From Chara braunii (Eukaryota > Streptophyta > Charophyceae > Charales > Characeae), in the NCBI GenBank assembly GCA_003427395.1, contig BFEA01000359.1:545571-573767 (forward strand): a stretch of DNA of 28,197 nt, written 5' to 3'. This document shows positions 8,765 to 16,828 of this stretch, piece by piece; the first letter of the stretch is position 1; the number at the start of each line of letters is the position of its first letter. The translations under genes and the position numbers were made by a program. The notes beneath the pieces were generated by a model. It saw only the letters and a list, made by a program, of their open reading frames with translations. It was not told the DNA's origin and searched no databases.

Positions 8765-11040
8765 TGTTGAGCGCATCGGACCCCGCGCGAGCGAAGGCCC
8801 TCCCGGTCGCGTCACGCAGGAGAAACTTAGGCTTTCAACCTTTTAGAGACAACTTGGGGACGACACGGTAACCCGCGTCGACCCTTCGCCGCTCCGGCCG
8901 AGTGCGCCAGCTGTACTTCCCGCGGTCCCCTACGACAGGATATGTTCTCGTGTGGCACAACTTACCTTCCCTAAGGGGTTGTCACCACCCTTAGGGGCGT
9001 ATCCCCGCCGAGCTACCGACCCACGTGCGAAAACTTTTATAATGCAATTGCAGAGGTAGGCCGACCGATGGCGTTTGCTCGTCCGCTGTAGCATAGGTAC
9101 GCATGGTAGAACGCCAAAGTGGACCCGAACGCCGTCTGTCCCTGGGGCGTTGATCTCCCAGGAATCGAAACGTCCGCCGGTCGACTAGGACGTGATATTC
9201 CAAGCGTAAGGAAGACCTCTAGCGATGCTAGTCCCTTTTCTTAAAGACAATAAAAAACTACTCAGATAAAACCTTTTCAAAAGAAGACTCAGGTCAACGT
9301 AAGTTAGCTTATCTTATGAAATTAACCCATATGTAACACAATCATACATTCGACAAAGGTTGACTTGGCTTCAAACAACACTTATCGATAAAAGATGAAA
9401 GCATGACCTTCACAATGCGACACTTAAATGACGTTTGACTAAAGTATCTCCCTGACGGCTGGCCTGACACAACTTTTTCGATTTGATGAGATGCGTTGCC
9501 AAGTTCTTTCATTCCGCCCCATACTGACTGCTAGAAAAGAAGCACAGACAAATCCCAATAATCAAGTAGAGCTAGGATGCCATTGCTTTAATGATGACTT
9601 CACTACTTTTCTAACTTTGGTGTGAATGCCATCTGTAAGTAATATGGCTACCACTATGCAAGTCAGCGACTGTCTTGAACAATCAAACACTTGATGCCCC
9701 ATTCAGGTCAAGGACCCACTTTCAAATTTTGTTGGTTGCTTTGTCCTTCTGGGCAATAATTATTATTTCTGTTCCACAAATGATGAAGTACCCGCCTTCG
9801 ACATAAAGGCATTCAAAGCAATGCTCTAGCCACATTTTCCTGTCAACTAGCCTGATTGCCCCATGTTTGCACTTCTTATGATGCAAACCTATCCGCGAAG
9901 GTAGTGCCTACTCGCACTCCATCTGTAGCTAGCGAAAACACCAACTGGGTTTCTTGTGGCGCCAGTTCCCCATTCGTATGTGGCTCCTAAGACGGCCACG
10001 AGAAGGGTAAACTATGACAGTTCTCCTTAACGCGAGCCGCCAAGAATTTGAGGTCCTTTCGTGAGGAGGCGCATGTTCTTCCCCTAGGAGGTGGTTTGGG
10101 ATACCCCTCGTCCTCGCCCGAGCGAACCTCGGATCTCAAAAGTCAGGCTGACTCCACCACAACAACATGATATCCCCCTGCATAAGCGGTCCACTCCAAG
10201 TCGATGGCAGGGCCGACCCCTAAGGCAACAAACCCCCACTTCAGATGCCTCTTAGGAAAGGGAAAGACGCCTACAACGGCAGACAAAAATGGTTCCTTGC
10301 CGCCTGACGTCAAGGGTAACTAGATGAAAAAGGAGATCACAGGAGAGAAAATCATTCATACGGACAGACATAGACAAAGAGGGTCATTCGGGAAAGAATG
10401 GGTAACCTCGGAAAAAATCTATGTCCAATTGATTTCTTCTTCCTTGGGTGATCAAATTCCTTTTCGTCGTCTACATGTTGCCTTTCCCTTCATCATGCAT
10501 GCACGCGAGAAAATAGGAGACAACCACCCTTTCATACACTTCCATTAACATGAATAAGTTCCTATTTTTTTAGGCATCCTTCTACCTACCTGCACATCAG
10601 ATCAGATAAGGAGTTCAAAAGAAAACAATGCAATTCAAACTCACGTCAGACTTCCATTCACACATGCAGACAAAACACAACTTCCTCTACCTCTTCAGTG
10701 ATCGTTCAAAGAACAGGGTCAAGCAAGTGTGGGTTCACACAGGTGTGAAGAGTCTGAGTCAAACTAACTGACCTTGACTGAAGTTGAGGAGAGTCCACTC
10801 AAGAGGACCGTGTAAAATCGCACTCCAGAAAAGACAATCGACACGACGAGTCGCCCGCAAAGCGATCCACACCACTCCCTAGAACGATCGCTTGCCGCGA
10901 CACCCTCTCAGCACACAATCACCTCCGAACAATTTGACGGCGTCTCAGCGTCGCCGTTACACCAATCGCACCACCACGCCGTCGCCATCAATACCAGAAC
11001 ACGCTGCCACAAAATGTCCCTCACAGTCAAGGCAAAACGG
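8765..11040. other. Left part of copy 2: non-coding, scattered hairpins
   Basis: No gene seen. Perfect stems include CCCTAAGGG/CCCTTAGGG near 8970-8997, AGTCAG-G-CTGACT near 10141-10153, CCTTG/CAAGG near 10294-10314 and TTCACAC-AG-GTGTGAA near 10734-10749. 8765-9240 and 9900-10320 are GC-balanced; 9240-9900 and 10320-10700 are AT-richer and plain. Confidence 0.5.
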
Positions 11041-11340
11041 GCAGCGCTCCCGTGCCACCACCTAGGATGCACTGCCGCCGCCACAAGAGTTCGGCAGCAC
11101 TTCCACGTCACCACCAATCTCAGCGCTGCCACTGCAAAAAAAATTGCCAGCGCTTCCTCGTTATCACCAAAATCTCAATGCCGCCTCTGCGAAAAAAAAT
11201 CGGCAGCGCTTCCTCGTCACCGCCGCCACACCCAGCGTTGTTGCCGCAAAATTTCGGCAGCGCTTTCGCACTACCGCGGATAAACCCGGTACTGCCGCCA
11301 CAAAATTTCGGCAGCGCTTCTGCACTACCGCCTAAAACAC
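11041..11340. repeat. GC-rich minisatellite, about 54-bp unit
   Basis: The word 'cagcgct' recurs at 11121, 11148, 11204, 11258 and 11312. The last three spacings are 56, 54 and 54 bases. Units share 'ccgc..caaaatttcggcagcgctt' and 'ctaccgc' features. Because 54 is a multiple of three, several frames on both strands stay open through the array (for example minus-strand 'EALPKFCGG' repeats). This openness follows from the period and is not evidence of a gene. Confidence 0.75.
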
Positions 11341-11666
11341 ACTGTCGTTGCCGTGCCAAGCGAACAACACCTCCCCTGCGCTCCACCAAATGCAGCGGCA
11401 GGTATGGCTGCCCTCACTCTCATGCTCCGTGTAGACCTCCAGCGCTTCTCTCTCTCTCTTCACCTCGCTGAGATGGCGGCTATGGCTGTGTTCCACAGCT
11501 ATGGCCACCTCCAACAGTTCTCCCCTCTCTCTCTTGCAGACCTCCACTCAACTCTTTTTCACTCCACTAGCAGCTCCTCCTCCAGCAACCAGCATTCATC
11601 CTAGCGAAATGCTAGCAGCACCAGCCACAAATAAATGATGGTTGATAGGCTGTTGGCTGTTTTATA

Positions 11667-12190
11667 GTTGGCTGGAGGCTGAGGGCAGCTGCTTTGCCCC
11701 CAGCCAAAACTCGGAGTGAGGCCTGACTCTTGATCTCAGACGAGATCAAGGGCTGAGAAACTTGATGTTCCCTCAGGGGAACCAAGTTCCAGGCCTTGGT
11801 AATGCATCTGGCCGCTACCCCCGGCCAGACGCAGCCTCAACTGGCTGTATAGAGCCAGGTAGAGCGGACTGTTGGAGTTCAACAGTCTGCTGTCATCTCA
11901 GGATCCAGATGCTTCTACTGCTGCATCTGGTCCTACATCGCAAAAAGATTCGCGGCTCTTTTTTTATTTTTCTTCCTTCCCCCTCGTTTTTTTGTGAGGG
12001 GGCAACTCGTTTTCAAAATGAACAGCCTCTCCCTCTGTGTCATTTCACACAGTCGAACTAGAGTCAAGCTCAGCAGAGTCCTCTTTTCCCCTTGCCCCTC
12101 ACCTGTACCCAGACGCCCAACGGTGCCGGGTACAGAAAACGGTCTGCAGCCTATTCACTAAGCGAATGGTCGCAAAGCCTGAGGGCTGCA
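11667..12190. other. Run of more than ten consecutive hairpins
   Basis: Stem pairs, left to right: TTGGCTGG 11668-11675 with CCAGCCAA 11700-11707 (GGGCA/TGCCC nested inside); CTTGATCTC 11729-11737 with GAGATCAAG 11742-11750; GTTCCC/GGGAAC 11767-11782; TCTGGCCG 11807-11814 with CGGCCAGA 11822-11829; CTGGCT/AGCCAG 11841-11858; AGCGGACTGTTG 11863-11874 with CAACAGTCTGCT 11880-11891; CCAGATGC 11905-11912 with GCATCTGG 11923-11930; CCCCCTC/GAGGGGG 11979-12002; CTGTGT/ACACAG 12035-12052; CTGTACCC 12103-12110 with GGGTACAG 12128-12135; TGCAGCC/GGCTGCA 12145-12190. Stems are almost all perfect and unrelated to one another in sequence. Confidence 0.75.
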
Positions 12191-12279
12191 TGGTTGGAGA
12201 CTTACCTGTTGGCCGTTGTGTTGGCCCCCCTACTACCGATGAAGAAGCCAACCGCCACGTCGCTAGGTGAGTCCCCTCA

Positions 12280-12283
<4 letters not shown>

Positions 12284-12373
<90 letters not shown>

Positions 12374-12403
12374 NNNNNNNNNNNNNNNNNNNNNNNNNNN
12401 NNN

Positions 12404-12494
<91 letters not shown>

Positions 12495-12497
12495 ACA
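12284..12497. repeat. Compound (CT)n(CA)n microsatellite, duplicated around a gap
   Basis: A (CT)n tract followed by (CA)n reaches an N run, then the same (CT)n(CA)n order repeats. The equivalent position in copies 1 and 3 is the (CA)n/(TG)n tract at the window edges. Confidence 0.95.
12374..12403. other. Assembly gap (30 N)
   Basis: Thirty Ns inside the microsatellite. Its true length is unknown, and the two flanking (CT)n(CA)n blocks may be one array or two haplotype versions. Confidence 0.97.
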
Positions 12498-12503
12498 CCC
12501 CTA

Positions 12504-12545
12504 TAGTGCATAATTCCACGTTATAGCAGTAGGTTCATTCGAATT
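12504..12545 (+). repeat. Microsatellite-adjacent motif, copy C
   Basis: 'tagtgcataattccacg' followed by 'aggttcattcga' matches the motif at 78-175 and 322-485. It places copy 2 in register with copy 1. Confidence 0.65.
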
Positions 12546-12559
12546 TCCCCCCCCCGTTG

Positions 12560-13110
12560 CTGGGAAAGTCTGCAGCCCGTTCCTTGAAACGAACGAGCGC
12601 AGAGCAGAATCACTGCTCGTAAACGAGAGAGGGGCAAATCTATAAAAAAAAAATATAGAAAAAGAAATCTAAAGAAAATCTAAAGAAAAAGAAAAGGAGA
12701 GAAAAAAAAAACGATTACTTCAGAAAAATGGACGCCCGTTTTTACAGGGACCGTCAAGTGCACTGGGGCTTGAAGTGCCCCAGTCACTTCTGTCTGCGCC
12801 ATGTGACGCTTCACAACCAGTTTAGTTGTAGATTTTATTTTATTTTATTTTATTCTTATTATTATTATTTTTTTCCCTCTAAAAACCGTTGGCTTATGCC
12901 AACGTTTCCTTCTCAGTTCACGTGGCTTTTCAACCATGGATTTTCAAGCTGCGGACCCTTGTTCGATCCCAGTTGGGATTGTTGGACCACTTCTCGATTT
13001 ATGTGTGTCATCCTTGCGCAGTGGCCATGCTCATCTCTCCGCGCGTCTGTTCCTGACCGTGCGATCTCACCGATCGCACGACCGAAAACGACCGCGTCGA
13101 AAAGGCTGGG
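12560..13110. other. Conserved hairpin segment of copy 2
   Basis: Aligned with 890-1420 of copy 1. Hairpins: GAGCAG/CTGCTC near 12602-12618, CTCG/CGAG, ACTGGGGC/GCCCCAGT near 12761-12783, GTTGGC-TTAT-GCCAAC near 12889-12904, CGTGCGATC/GATCGCACG near 13056-13081. A plus-strand 'GTTCGATCCC' near 12960, also present near 1260 in copy 1, is another B-box-like motif. The A/T-rich stretches 12640-12715 and 12835-12880 are low complexity. Confidence 0.55.
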
Positions 13111-13120
13111 CCGTTCTAAA

Positions 13121-13211
13121 AGGAGCTTTGCCCAGTAGGCCTGCATGTAGGGTTCGATCCCGGTATCTGCCGGGTGAGAGTTTGGCACTATAACCTACTG
13201 GGCTAGCTCCT
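13121..13211 (-). ncRNA. tRNA-like unit in hairpin-LTR copy 2
   Basis: On the minus strand it reads AGGAGC, then TAGCCCAGTAGG (a perfect A-box fit), later GGATCGAACCC (B-box-like, two mismatches). It closes with a 10-bp perfect stem GCCCAGTAGG/CCTACTGGGC flanked by AGGAGC/GCTCCT. A CCCGG/CCGGG hairpin is nested inside. Because the arms are inverted, the plus strand also has A- and B-box-like words (TTGCCCAGTAGG, GGTTCGATCCC) at shorter spacing. It is not a valid tRNA; a SINE-like or structural role inside the LTR is inferred. Confidence 0.5.
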
Positions 13212-13228
13212 ATCACGACAGTGGTAGG

Positions 13229-13256
13229 AGCAACTCTTCTACATGAAGAGCTTGCC
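13229..13256. other. Hairpin with counterpart in copy 1
   Basis: GCAACTCTTC pairs with GAAGAGCTTGC (one bulged base) around a TACAT loop. Copy 1 at about 1540-1567 has GCAACC/GGTTG at the same place, before the shared 'gcccagt'. Further stems in copy 2 are GCAGGC/GCCTGC near 13285-13299 and TCGCGCG 13446-13452 with CGCGCGA 13463-13469. Confidence 0.55.
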
Positions 13257-13716
13257 CAGTCAGTTAATCTCATGCCATGGTCTTGCAGGCTCTGCCTGCC
13301 CGTAGCCTTGACCTTGGCATCGACCTATTAACCCTTTGGCTCGGTGTCAACCCCAGCGGCCCTAGAATTACCCTTCTTCCTATTCCCTCTGCGCCGCGGT
13401 CCCATACCTGGCACACTCCTCTTTTTAACCTACCTAGGCCCTGAATCGCGCGACTTAGCAGCCGCGCGACTTTGTTTTAGATAGACTAAGTCTAACTCTA
13501 ATCTTTCCATGACTGCGCACCACTGCGGCCTCGTCGAGAACCGCGGACGACAGTGCCGACTCCCGCTGTCTCGAACGAACGTCGATGATGTCACACGTCA
13601 ACGATGTCAGTCTTTAAGTCTCTCAGTTATAGGGTTGGTCTGAATAAACTTTGGCAACGTCATTCCCATCAAGCCTCCCAATAAAAAGTCGGACAACGTC
13701 CGTCCTTGAAAAACTC

Positions 13717-13746
13717 GGGTAGAAACCCTCACAGGGGTTTCTGCCC
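13717..13746. other. Terminal hairpin of hairpin-LTR copy 2
   Basis: GGGTAGAAACCC (13717-13728) pairs over 12 bp with GGGTTTCTGCCC (13735-13746), one G-T wobble, 6-base loop. It sits just inside the TGTCGG end, as in copies 1 and 3. Confidence 0.75.
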
Positions 13747-13751
13747 CGACA

Positions 13752-14310
13752 ACACTACCCTTAATGGAGGCAATCCTCTCTTGCCATCCAAAAAAAAAAT
13801 GACATCTCTTAAGTTTGAACTTCTTCTTTAAGTTATTGCAGTAATATTCTTTTATCTTTTCTTTTTTCCATCGTTTTTTCAATCTCTTGGTAGTTTTCAT
13901 GATATTCTTAAAAGACAAATGAAGTTTCTTTTTCGTTCTCTTTGATATATTTTTCATCATTTGAACCAGAACTTTCCCCTTGATCATGAGTATCCACAAC
14001 CGCTGCGCTGACTCTTGCATACCAATCATTTTTGTCTTCTTCTTCCTCTTTCTCAAAAATAAGTTCATAAAAATAAGCATAAGGTATTTCACCATCACAA
14101 TCTCTTTCTTCCGGCCACAAACTCAATTTATATGAATTAAGTGTCTTATAATCTTCATCATCTTCTTCATTCATAAAGTTATCAACATCAGCTGACACTT
14201 CAATAGTTTCTTCGATATCTTCATTACCATATTTTCTCTACTTAATTCGACCTAAGCCATCTACTCGATTTTTTCTTAGTTGGCACCTTTTCCAACCTGA
14301 AATCAAAGGT
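13752..14310 (-). pseudogene. Gypsy linker between RNase H and integrase, decayed
   Basis: Between RNase H and integrase, fungal-type gypsy elements carry a poorly conserved acidic linker. Here one minus frame gives 'VDNFMNEEDDEDYKTLNSYK' near 14170-14200 and another gives 'KIKEYYCNNLKKKFKLK' then 'HFFFGWQERIASIKGSV' ending at about 13752. Frame changes and stops interrupt it. The reading ends exactly where the hairpin-LTR insertion begins, and its continuation ('LHEGVAGDH') lies at about 8.7 kb. Confidence 0.65.
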
Positions 14311-14667
14311 TCAGATAAAGACAATCCATCTGATTACTGTTTGATATATTTTTTTATGCTTTCTTATAGCACCAATCACTACAGATACATCAGTCCTCAT
14401 AATGAATCTCTTTCGAAACACATAATGTCTGAAACACTTGAGGCAGTGGATGATTGTCAGTAACTGTTTCTTAAATTGAGTGTAGTCTCTGCATGTGAAA
14501 TTGAGATTCTTGCTCTCAAACGTTAGAGGTCTTTCTCTTTCATTCTCATCCTTCTGTATGAGTATACCACCAAGAGCGATTGGTCTTCCATCAACCTCGA
14601 TAATGAAGGGGCTTCTCTCTTCATCATCATAATAAGGCACTATCAGCATTATACCTCTATCTTTCAA
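14311..14667 (-). pseudogene. Ty3/gypsy RNase H domain
   Basis: A ribonuclease H domain that removes RNA from the RNA-DNA hybrid. The 118-codon frame holds 'FIIEVDGRPIALGGILIQKD' (first acidic residue), 'RPLTFESKNLNFTCRDYTQF' (Glu and the conserved aromatic region), 'KKQLLTIIHCLKCFRHYVF' and 'FIMRTDVSV' (second Asp), ending 'IRWIVFI'. These follow the usual order and spacing for gypsy RNase H. The catalytic acidic residues I can see are kept, but the flanking frames are broken, so it cannot act as part of a polyprotein. Confidence 0.85.
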
Positions 14668-15620
14668 TTATTCTTGAAAAATTTTAGCGACAATTTGTCT
14701 CTTCTACGTCCATGACAAGTTAGCCCATTGCCTTACCATCTCTCTTAGAGGCTCTGCAATGATAGCAAAATGAGAAAAAAAATCTTTCAGAATCCACAGA
14801 CACCCAAGAAGCTTCTGACATCTGTCACTCGTTTAAGAGGCAAGAGTCAGTTCATGATCTTATCTATCTTCTTGAGGTTGAGACTCCTACCTTTGACACA
14901 CATCTAAAGTTTAATATGGTTACTTATGCATAAAAGAGAAGGGACTTTGGTCTACTGGCAGTCAGATTACACGTTTGAAGTCTTTCATAACCAGCTTTAC
15001 ACCCTCTGCATGTTCCTAGACAAACTTTCTGACCCTAGGACCAACCAAAGTCTCATCTCTTACTATAGACTCTTTCACTGGGTTATCATTAATATAAAGA
15101 TTGGTTATTTCATAAACAATATTCTGCATGACTTAAATCATATCCCTTTGAAACACTGCTACACCATTAGGTCATCCTTGTGGTACTACACACATCTTAG
15201 TAAGTCCTCTTGGAGTGTGCATGACCGTCATTGGTCGGTTAGTGATATCAATGTAAATGAATCGTCGTCAAAATACAAATCAATTAATGAATAAGCGCAT
15301 CGACTAACAAATGATCTAGAAATGAGATCCGCATTAGGGAGACGTTATGCACCACATATCGTCACTGAGTCGAGCTTGTCAATATTTTTTATCCATATCA
15401 AACCACCCTCTGGTTTCCGGAAGTAAAACCACTTATTAACATACGGTCCATCAACAGATTCATCAACATTAGAAACAATCTTTTTATCAAGATATTTAAC
15501 CACCTATATCTCTTCCTTTCAGACATATTTAGTTGGTTTATCATTCTATGGAATATGAACTAGTGTCCATATTTTTTCCATCTAAATCATATCTACATCT
15601 AGTCGTCCTCTCTCTTCATC
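14668..15620 (-). pseudogene. Ty3/gypsy reverse transcriptase, heavily broken
   Basis: Reverse transcriptase pieces appear on the minus strand in changing frames: 'KWFYFRKPEGGLIWIKNIDK' near 15380-15440, 'YSLIDLYFDDDSF' near 15265-15310, 'HTPRGLTKMCVVPQG' near 15160-15205 followed by a stop, 'GVAVFQRDMI', then 'NLYINDNPVK' near 15080-15105, 'EHAEGVKLVMKDFKR' near 14970-15015 and 'LGVCGF' near 14800. The motif YIND stands where fungal elements usually have an aromatic-x-Asp-Asp box, so one catalytic Asp is Asn (codon 15088-15090). At least five stops and several frameshifts occur. The order finger-palm-thumb is correct for this family. Confidence 0.85.
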
Positions 15621-16220
15621 ATTGAAAAAAAATGAACTATAAAATTTTTGACACACCTTGAAGATATATTTATTTTCCTTCCCTAGTGATTCCATTCCCT
15701 GATTTTGTTGATGATTTTTTTTTTTCCAATGCCTCATCATATTTATTTTCTATCAAAACGGACACTGGATTCTTTTTCACTTTTTTGGGTTTGTACTTTG
15801 AATTCTTTTTGACAGAGAGTTTTTTCTTTCTTATAAAAAAAAATGAGTTGATTCAAATTGTAGTTCAATTTTTTCCCTCTTAGTAGATTCAGCGACCTTT
15901 TTAAATGCTTCAATTTGTCTATTATCATCCTTGAGTCTGCAAAAAAATTTCATTATTTTAGAGATCTGATTAATATCTACGGAAAATTCTTCTTTAATCT
16001 CTTTCCTACCTTTCTCTTTCAATCTCTTAGTTTTCTTAATTGTTTCTTCTCTTCTGATTGATATGACTAATATCTAATGTTATGATAGTTGTAGGTACAG
16101 ACCATAAACGTCTGTTTCTGACTAGTCTCTGGATCCTGCAGGCCAATCCAAGATGATCATTCATGACTGAAGAATTTGACAGTTTTCATTTAATGCAACA
16201 ACGGAGTACCCAAGATACAA
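15621..16220 (-). pseudogene. Gypsy pol segment between protease and RT
   Basis: Minus-strand pieces 'FSVDINQISKIMKFFCRLKD' and 'KKVAESTKREKIELQFEST' (15831-16022) and, nearer the RT, 'NDEERGRLDVD' (about 15600) resemble the loosely conserved region before the RT fingers in fungal gypsy elements. Stops and poly-A runs break it. Identity rests mainly on position between protease and RT. Confidence 0.55.
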
Positions 16221-16472
16221 TCATGAGCCAAATTTTAGGACTACAAACCCTAACAGTTCGACAGACATTGTTCCAACCTTAATTGACGCATTATTTATAT
16301 AACTAACCATATAGAGTGTGCCAACAGTATTACTCAAGATGTTTTTTGAGGTTCTATTAATAGTTAAGTCACAAACCTTCATAGTCCTCTGTGAAAGAAG
16401 AATCATTTCTGCCCCTGAGTCTACTAAGGCTCGGATCTTCACTGATTGATGTAGATAGTTAAGTATCTGCAA
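16221..16472 (-). pseudogene. Gypsy aspartic protease (retropepsin-like)
   Basis: Retropepsins cut the Gag-Pol polyprotein. The 83-codon minus frame has the active-site loop 'IRALVDSGAEMILLS' (Asp-Ser-Gly) followed by 'YINNASIKVGTMSVELLGF', the typical later strands. The length matches the core of such a domain. The active-site triad is intact, but upstream and downstream frames are interrupted. It lies between the gag knuckle and RT as expected. Confidence 0.8.
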
Positions 16473-16555
16473 CCCATGGCCGCGAATCTCATCTTACACC
16501 CTGACAATGACTTGTCCACTTGAGCAGGAAAAAACGCTCTTAAATAGTTAACTTT

Positions 16556-16825
16556 CTATTTTTTCTTTTCAAATAGTCTCTTAAGTTCCGCTCTCAACCT
16601 GTATGGTAAAGTTATTGCTTCCTTGAAAAATAGAGCTACATTTGTTTTTTCTGGCATCTTTGTAATCACATCACTGATTATAATTTCATCTTCCAATTCA
16701 TTATTGAGGATACATTTTTTTTTCTTCCCTTGTTCATTCTTTCGAGACGAGGGATTATTTTTATGATCATCAAGAATGTTGTTCAAGGTCTCTTCAACTT
16801 TTCTTTTTTTATTTTCCTCGATCAT
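16556..16825 (-). pseudogene. Charged segment before the protease
   Basis: An 89-codon minus frame rich in Lys, Glu and Asn ends in 'ITLPYRLRAELKRLFEKKK'. Fungal gypsy polyproteins commonly carry a short helical segment of this kind just before the protease, and the position here fits. No catalytic motif is present. Confidence 0.45.
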
Positions 16826-16828
16826 CTG

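Larger units (their letters stand above)
8765..13751 (-). mobile_element. Hairpin-LTR family, copy 2, inserted in gypsy pol (about 5 kb)
   Basis: The gypsy reading stops at about 13751 on the right and resumes at about 8765 on the left, so the 5-kb block between is an insertion. On the minus strand it begins TGTCGGGGCAGAAACCC and ends near GCGCTCA(ACA). The right 1.25 kb aligns with copy 1; the left 3.5 kb has no counterpart in the window because copies 1 and 3 are cut off at the same microsatellite. It has no convincing coding capacity. It contains short hairpins throughout, a minisatellite, a dinucleotide tract with an assembly gap and a tRNA-like unit. Flanking 5-mers (tccac/ctacc, or actgt/acact with alternative ends) do not match, so no clear target-site duplication is visible and the left boundary is approximate. 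Confidence 0.6.

Noticed and set aside
11052-11471. 139-codon Pro/Arg/Ser-rich plus frame as a protein gene
   Set aside because: It is mostly the 54-bp minisatellite; openness in several frames on both strands follows from the period and GC content.
2040-12500. A single retrotransposon with copies 1 and 2 as its two LTRs
   Set aside because: The two copies are strongly diverged with many indels, no primer binding site or polypurine tract adjoins them, and the gypsy integrase between them is better explained as the continuation of the pol gene to the right.
12092-12526. Long frames of alternating Ser-Leu and Thr-His, or Arg-Glu and Cys-Val
   Set aside because: They are translations of (CT)n and (CA)n microsatellites interrupted by Ns.
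14926-15294. 122-codon plus-strand open frame
   Set aside because: It lies antisense to the RT pieces and shows no domain of its own.
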